Of a stretch of DNA of 10,870 nt, positions 7,848 to 10,870 are shown piece by piece. The notes beneath the pieces are model-generated. The model saw only the letters and a program-made list of their open reading frames with translations, was not told the DNA's origin and ran no database searches. Every line of letters begins with the position of its first letter. Position 1 is the first letter of the stretch. A program made the position numbers and the translations under genes. Source of the stretch: Pleurotus djamor (taxonomy: Eukaryota > Basidiomycota > Agaricomycetes > Agaricales > Pleurotaceae); contig JAPEVF010001340.1 in assembly GCA_029747585.1 (NCBI GenBank), positions 1 through 10,870 on the forward strand, written 5' to 3'.

Positions 7848-7855
7848 CTTATATA
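7848..7855 (-). promoter_or_regulatory. TATA box of lipase C
   Basis: TATATAAG on the minus strand, about 63 nt before the leader-intron donor, is a strong fungal TATA match. With the intact leader intron it argues that the promoter of lipase C is still functional. Confidence 0.7.
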
Positions 7856-8988
7856 CAATGGTAGACATGCATCGTGGGTAGGCCAACTGTGAATGACCAT
7901 CGGCGTAAGTGAGAATTTGCTAGGGGGTCCCGAGCAACGCATACGCGACTTACGAAAGTCGAAGCGATATCTGTTACGGTGTGGAGGGGCGTGGTAGTGA
8001 TCACGGTGCCAAAACTTGCCACTGCTCGGGCGAGGAGCCTGACAAGTCAACTTCGATCAGAGGTTCTTGGATGGTGATCAAGAGGAGTATGTGTAAAGAG
8101 TCTGGTGGCTTTCCTGAGTTTCGCATAGCTGAGACGTCGGAGGCGAAGTCTCGGTTACACATCGTACGGCAGGAGCGCATCTGGGATCCCAGAAGTGGTT
8201 GTGGTGACTCGGAGAACAGATAAGACCGTTGGACAAACGTACCGATGCGATTACGCCTGTGTGAACTTCAGAAACTCTCATGAACGCCTGGCGGTATTAG
8301 AGAGGAAGCGAGAGCTCTGGTGAATCCGTATGACATTTCCAAAGTTGCCCATCGAACTGAACTCCACAGGCCACCTTGCAACCTGCATGCGGAGTATTGA
8401 GTGCAAGCGCCGCCATAGTACAGCTATCGAAATGAGACCGTTGAGTGTTCAATGGAAATTAAAGCATGAAGACAAAGATAAAGTCGATCAGAGGACACGA
8501 ACGAACCTTAGTCGAAGAGGCAGTGAGCACAGGGACCGAAAGGAGGAGGAATACCGATAGCTCACTTCAGGGTCTGCGTTCGTCCTAAGTAGGAGCTAGA
8601 GGGTTGAGTGGCAGCACAACGGATCCAGAGAAAGCAAATAGTTGACAGATCAAGCAAGCCTGAAAACGGCGACGAACGCGATAAGGGGGTCAAAGGGAAG
8701 AAAATGGTGATACCGATACTACTACGATACATCCTACAACGTTCGATGACGTTCAGAGCTATAGAGAGACAATCACTATATGTACAAGGGAGCAGAAAAA
8801 NGAAAAGAAAACTCTTTGAACCCAGCAACTTTATCATATTCAATACTATAGTGGAGGAGCCGCGACCGAGATGCGATGGTTATACATGGAGGATGAAAAT
8901 CTGGTAGGGCGTTGAGCGCAGAGACATCATGACCTACACCGAAGATATCCATGAGCGAACAGGTCGTTGAAACATACGAAGAGGCAGC
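7856..8988. other. Intergenic region between lipase C 5' side and bHLH gene 3' end
   Basis: About 1.1 kb. It contains the upstream region of lipase C (conserved block at 8201-8237) and the 3' untranslated end of the bHLH gene. Open frames on both strands, including one of 99 codons at 8608-8907 that crosses an N at 8801, show no recognisable motif and I do not call a gene. Confidence 0.5.
8201..8237. promoter_or_regulatory. Conserved upstream block of lipase C, shared with lipase A
   Basis: GTGGTGACTCGGAG at 8201-8214 and ACCGTTGGACAAA at 8225-8237 repeat the words found upstream of lipase A at 4014-4027 and 4042-4054. The spacer is 10 bases instead of 14 and the palindrome between them is not conserved. 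Orientation relative to the gene and approximate distance agree. Confidence 0.5.
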
Positions 8989-10279
8989 TTACTCGGCTGT
9001 CTTTTGCTTTTTCTCCGCTGAGCTCTCGCCACCATCATCAGGCGAACGTCTCTTCGACCCAACCTCAACCTTGTCGTTCCCTTCCAACTGCTTTCGAAGT
9101 GTCAAAATCTCCGTCTGCATCTCCCCCATCTGCCTCTCCATTTCACCCTTGACACGCTGCAATTCAGCGTTTTGGGTCTGTGCGTCGCCCAGTTGGGATT
9201 GCAGATCACCCATGGCCTGGTCCATCAAGAGTTTCTCCAACGTCCACTTCTCGATATTCCGTGCTTCGTTCTCTTTGAGGTGATGAATGTACTGGACGGC
9301 ACGAGCAAGAATAGCGCCCTTCGCCTTTTCTCCCGAGCCGTTGGGTACGATACGCCCGAGTTCATTAATACCTTCATTGATGTTGCCACGTCGACGTCGT
9401 TCCACTTCTTTCTGTTACGACCATAAGTACCACAGATTAATGTGACAAGAAACACAACGTACGTGATTGTCCTTCCGCTGCCTCGCCCACTCATCGCTGC
9501 CAATGGCAGGATTACGACCCCTTCTCGTGCCACCGATCACACTTGTTCCGGGGATGTGGTTTGAAGAGTGGCCCTCCTGAGTGCCCTCGTCCCCGTCGCT
9601 ATGATCTTCACCCTCCTGGTTCGACTGCTCATGGGATAGGGGGGCTTGGCCGTTACGAGCGGCGGGGAGGGTTTGAATAGCTAAAGGAAGACGCTCCTCA
9701 ATCAGAGGGGGGCAATGATATGTTTAGGCGAACTCACGTAAACCAGCTATAGGCATTGGGTGCTGAAGAGCTCCAAGATTGGGTTGCTGTCCAAGTTGAA
9801 AAGCCAAAGGGAAATTGGCATTGGCTTGAGAGAGGTTCGAGAGTGTTTGGGCCGCATCGGAGTCCTTGTTGCCTTCAGCAAGCTACAAGACAGCAGAATG
9901 AATNAAAAAAAATGAGTCATAAAGAACTTGATCAATCATCTGTATAAGGAACAAAGCCGCAGAAGAGGTGAAGAGGCCATGGCCCATGACAGCATGCGCA
10001 GAAAGCGTGATGAAGGTACTATAGTCACGTGTGGCCGCGATATTGAATCGACAATGTGGTTTCGCATCACTGTGTTCCTTTCATCCATGCAAGCTAGAAT
10101 GTGATACATACCTTAGTGAAGACGTTTGGAAGGTGACGTAGGATAGTCATAAGCTGATTTTGATCAATGTTCCCAATAGAAACATTTGGCACATCTGGTG
10201 CTACGGGGGCTTGGACCGGAGCTTGGGACGATGCAGGCGGTATGGTTTGATCTTGGGAAGTCGACGTTGCTTGCGCCAT
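8989..10279 (-). CDS. Cbf1/USF-like bHLH-leucine zipper transcription factor (4 exons, 317 aa)
   Basis: Exons on the minus strand: 10279-10112, 9882-9738, 9680-9463 and 9411-8989 (168+145+218+423 = 954 nt, exactly 318 codons with stop). Splices join FTK|LAEGNKD, AGL-P-IQTLPAARN and RQRKDNH|KEVERRRR. The N-terminus (MAQATSTSQDQTIPPASS) is Pro/Ala/Gln-rich, and the middle is acidic and Gln/Gly-rich. The basic region carries His177, Glu181 and Arg185, the H-E-R set that reads CACGTG in class B bHLH proteins. Helix-loop-helix follows (NINEGINELGRIVP...KAKGAILARAVQYIHHLKE), then EARNIEKWTLEKLL, very like yeast Cbf1, and a long heptad coiled coil to about residue 290. SKRRS and EKKQK near the end may be nuclear signals. 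In yeasts Cbf1 acts in sulphur amino-acid gene control and centromere function; other fungi use such proteins mainly as transcription regulators. The role here is inferred from homology. Confidence is high for family, moderate for Cbf1 orthology. Confidence 0.92.
9412..9462 (-). other. Intron 3 of the bHLH gene, inside the basic region
   Basis: Donor GTACGT at 9462 and acceptor AACAG at 9412 (51 nt) split the DNA-binding basic region between NH and KEVERRRR in phase 0. GTCGTAAC just before the acceptor may hold the branch site. Confidence 0.9.
9681..9737 (-). other. Intron 2 of the bHLH gene
   Basis: Donor GTGAGT at 9737 and acceptor TTTAG at 9681 give a 57-nt phase 1 intron that joins GGT-TTA-C|CT-ATT-CAA (GLPIQ). 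Confidence 0.85.
9883..10111 (-). other. Intron 1 of the bHLH gene, unusually long (229 nt)
   Basis: Donor GTATGT at 10111 follows LPNVFTK, and acceptor CTTGTAG at 9883 precedes LAEGNKD, in phase 0. A pyrimidine-rich tract with an N at 9904 precedes the acceptor. At 229 nt it is about four times longer than the other introns seen here. It contains a GTCACGTG element. A small skipped exon or an alternative transcript cannot be excluded. Confidence 0.8.
10024..10031 (+). promoter_or_regulatory. GTCACGTG (CDEI/E-box) site in intron 1 of the bHLH gene
   Basis: GTCACGTG matches RTCACRTG, the yeast Cbf1 (CDEI) recognition sequence, and has the CACGTG core expected for the H-E-R basic region encoded by this same gene. 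One such 8-mer is expected by chance about once per window of this size, so autoregulation is only a suggestion. Confidence 0.35.
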
Positions 10280-10571
10280 GATGGATGATATCGATGTCGA
10301 AGAGGGGAATGAAGAGATTATAGCACAAAGTGGCCGTCAGGGAAAGGAAACGCCTTGAAGGCAAGTCTGGGGGATGACAGGAAATGACGGAAGGCTTGGT
10401 CGTTGTGGTGGGCGTCCTACGCAGCTTTAGTTGACGTTGTAAATGCTTTGCTCGACGTCGAGGGCGATGAACTCGGTGCTNGAGGGGGGGAAGGGGTAAT
10501 GATCACGGGTGAGATCACGAAGGAGCGGGGTGACCTTCAGGTGACCTTCGAATCACGAGGTCCCTCTTTAT
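10280..10571. other. Upstream region of the bHLH gene
   Basis: Probable promoter and 5' untranslated region of the bHLH gene. A weak TATA-like TATAAT is read on the minus strand at 10322-10317, only about 40 nt before the ATG, so it is doubtful. An N at 10481 precedes a run of G. GGTGACCTTC occurs twice with one base between at 10529-10549. No other gene is seen. Confidence 0.45.
10529..10549. repeat. Duplicated GGTGACCTTC word
   Basis: GGTGACCTTC at 10529-10538 and again at 10540-10549, separated by one base, with three ATCACG words nearby (10502, 10514 and 10552). It lies upstream of the bHLH gene and could be regulatory or simply a slippage duplication. Confidence 0.6.
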
Positions 10572-10870
10572 CTAGGAAACTTTGAGTCGCCGCTCAAAAG
10601 CAGTCTCCACGCTGCGGCACTGTGGCGTGGGAAGCGCTGAAAAGGCCACACTAAGGGAGCGAGCATCGGAGCGAGTGCGGAGAGAGGAGGAGGAAGGAGA
10701 GGAGGAAGATTTAGTGAAAGAAGAGGAAGAGGAAGAATTGTTTTGTTTTTTAGTATAGGAGGAGGAGGAAGATGATTGTTTCTCCGAACGCGGAGCGGAT
10801 TTCCGAGTTTGTCGTTGGCGTTCCCAGTATCGCCTGTCGATTTCTCCAGCCTTGTACATCATTTGTTCAT
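10572..10870 (-). pseudogene. Ser-rich fragment resembling C-terminal part of a Ty3/gypsy-type Gag
   Basis: An open minus-strand frame enters from the right edge and stops at TAG 10574-10572. It begins EQMMYKAGEIDRRYWERQRQ and continues into Ser/Lys-rich low-complexity sequence (runs of TCC/TCT codons, visible as GGA repeats on the plus strand). The IDxRYWERxxE-like segment followed by a Ser/Lys/Asn tract resembles the end of the Gag capsid in basidiomycete Ty3/gypsy retrotransposons, which normally precedes a CCHC zinc knuckle. No CCHC motif, protease or reverse transcriptase follows before the stop, so if the assignment is right this is a truncated copy. It may instead be the C-terminus of an unrelated disordered protein. 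The resemblance is recalled from family knowledge and has not been searched. Confidence 0.45.
10677..10773. repeat. GGA/GAA-rich purine tract (poly-Ser coding on minus)
   Basis: The plus strand is almost pure purine in two blocks of GGA, GAA and AAG triplets, interrupted by a short T-rich segment. Read on the minus strand it encodes Ser runs in the Gag-like frame. Such tracts are prone to slippage and assembly error. Confidence 0.75.

Noticed and set aside
8608..8907. 99-codon plus frame crossing an N
   Set aside because: No recognisable domain; it lies in the 3' flank of the bHLH gene and depends on an unknown base.
9747..9947. Frames on both strands around the N at 9904
   Set aside because: The supported reading is the 145-nt exon 9882-9738 of the bHLH gene; the other frames are shadows of it and of intron 1.
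10094..10279. 61-residue stand-alone protein
   Set aside because: The last residues after LPNVFTK come from reading through a GTATGT donor. Splicing continues the frame into the bHLH protein with an exact codon total.
1..10870. CRISPR array, operon, insertion sequence or prokaryotic system
   Set aside because: No spaced direct repeats, no ribosome-binding-site-led gene strings and no transposase. Introns throughout show a eukaryotic genome.

Overview
The window looks like nuclear DNA of a filamentous fungus, most likely an agaricomycete basidiomycete. A relative of Rhizoctonia/Ceratobasidium is my guess from the style of the kinase and lipases, but no marker gene proves it. The evidence is dense spliceosomal introns of about 50-75 nt with GTRNGT-like donors, CTAAC-like branch sites and YAG acceptors, TATA boxes ahead of leader introns, a fungal Cbf1-type bHLH factor and a TKL-type protein kinase.

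Layout, left to right. (1) 1-1373, minus: a Ser/Thr kinase of the tyrosine-kinase-like group, running off the left edge, with tentative upstream exons to 1712. (2) 2416-7713: three paralogous class 3 (alpha/beta hydrolase) lipases. Lipase A is minus (2416-3584), lipase B plus (4924-6093) and lipase C minus (6542-7713), so A/B are divergent and B/C convergent. B is an intact 389-codon frame. A and C each carry one single-base frame break; allowing for that one base, their lengths become 389 and 390 residues. All three have a leader intron whose acceptor lies 15-21 nt before the ATG. None has an evident secretion signal, so they look intracellular. (3) 8989-10279, minus: a four-exon gene for a 317-residue Cbf1/USF-like bHLH-leucine-zipper factor; the exon lengths sum exactly to 318 codons. 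(4) 10572-10870, minus: a Ser-rich frame entering from the right edge that resembles the C-terminal part of a Ty3/gypsy Gag, without its zinc knuckle.

The genes do not form an operon. The lipase trio is a local duplication cluster; kinase and bHLH gene are probably independent neighbours. A and C are closer to each other than to B in protein sequence, and their upstream regions share a short conserved block. B departs from the lipase signature (GISLG instead of GHSLG).

A technical theme runs through the window: four single N bases each lie beside a homopolymer, and three otherwise well-preserved genes (kinase, lipase A, lipase C) each appear to lack one base in a short G or C run. This suggests homopolymer under-calling in the assembly rather than three independent pseudogenes, but sequence alone cannot settle it. 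I found no clear evidence of a wholly new biological system. The least explained items are the N-terminal part of the kinase gene, the lipase cluster's shared upstream element with a perfect CGG-N6-CCG palindrome, and the GISLG lipase.
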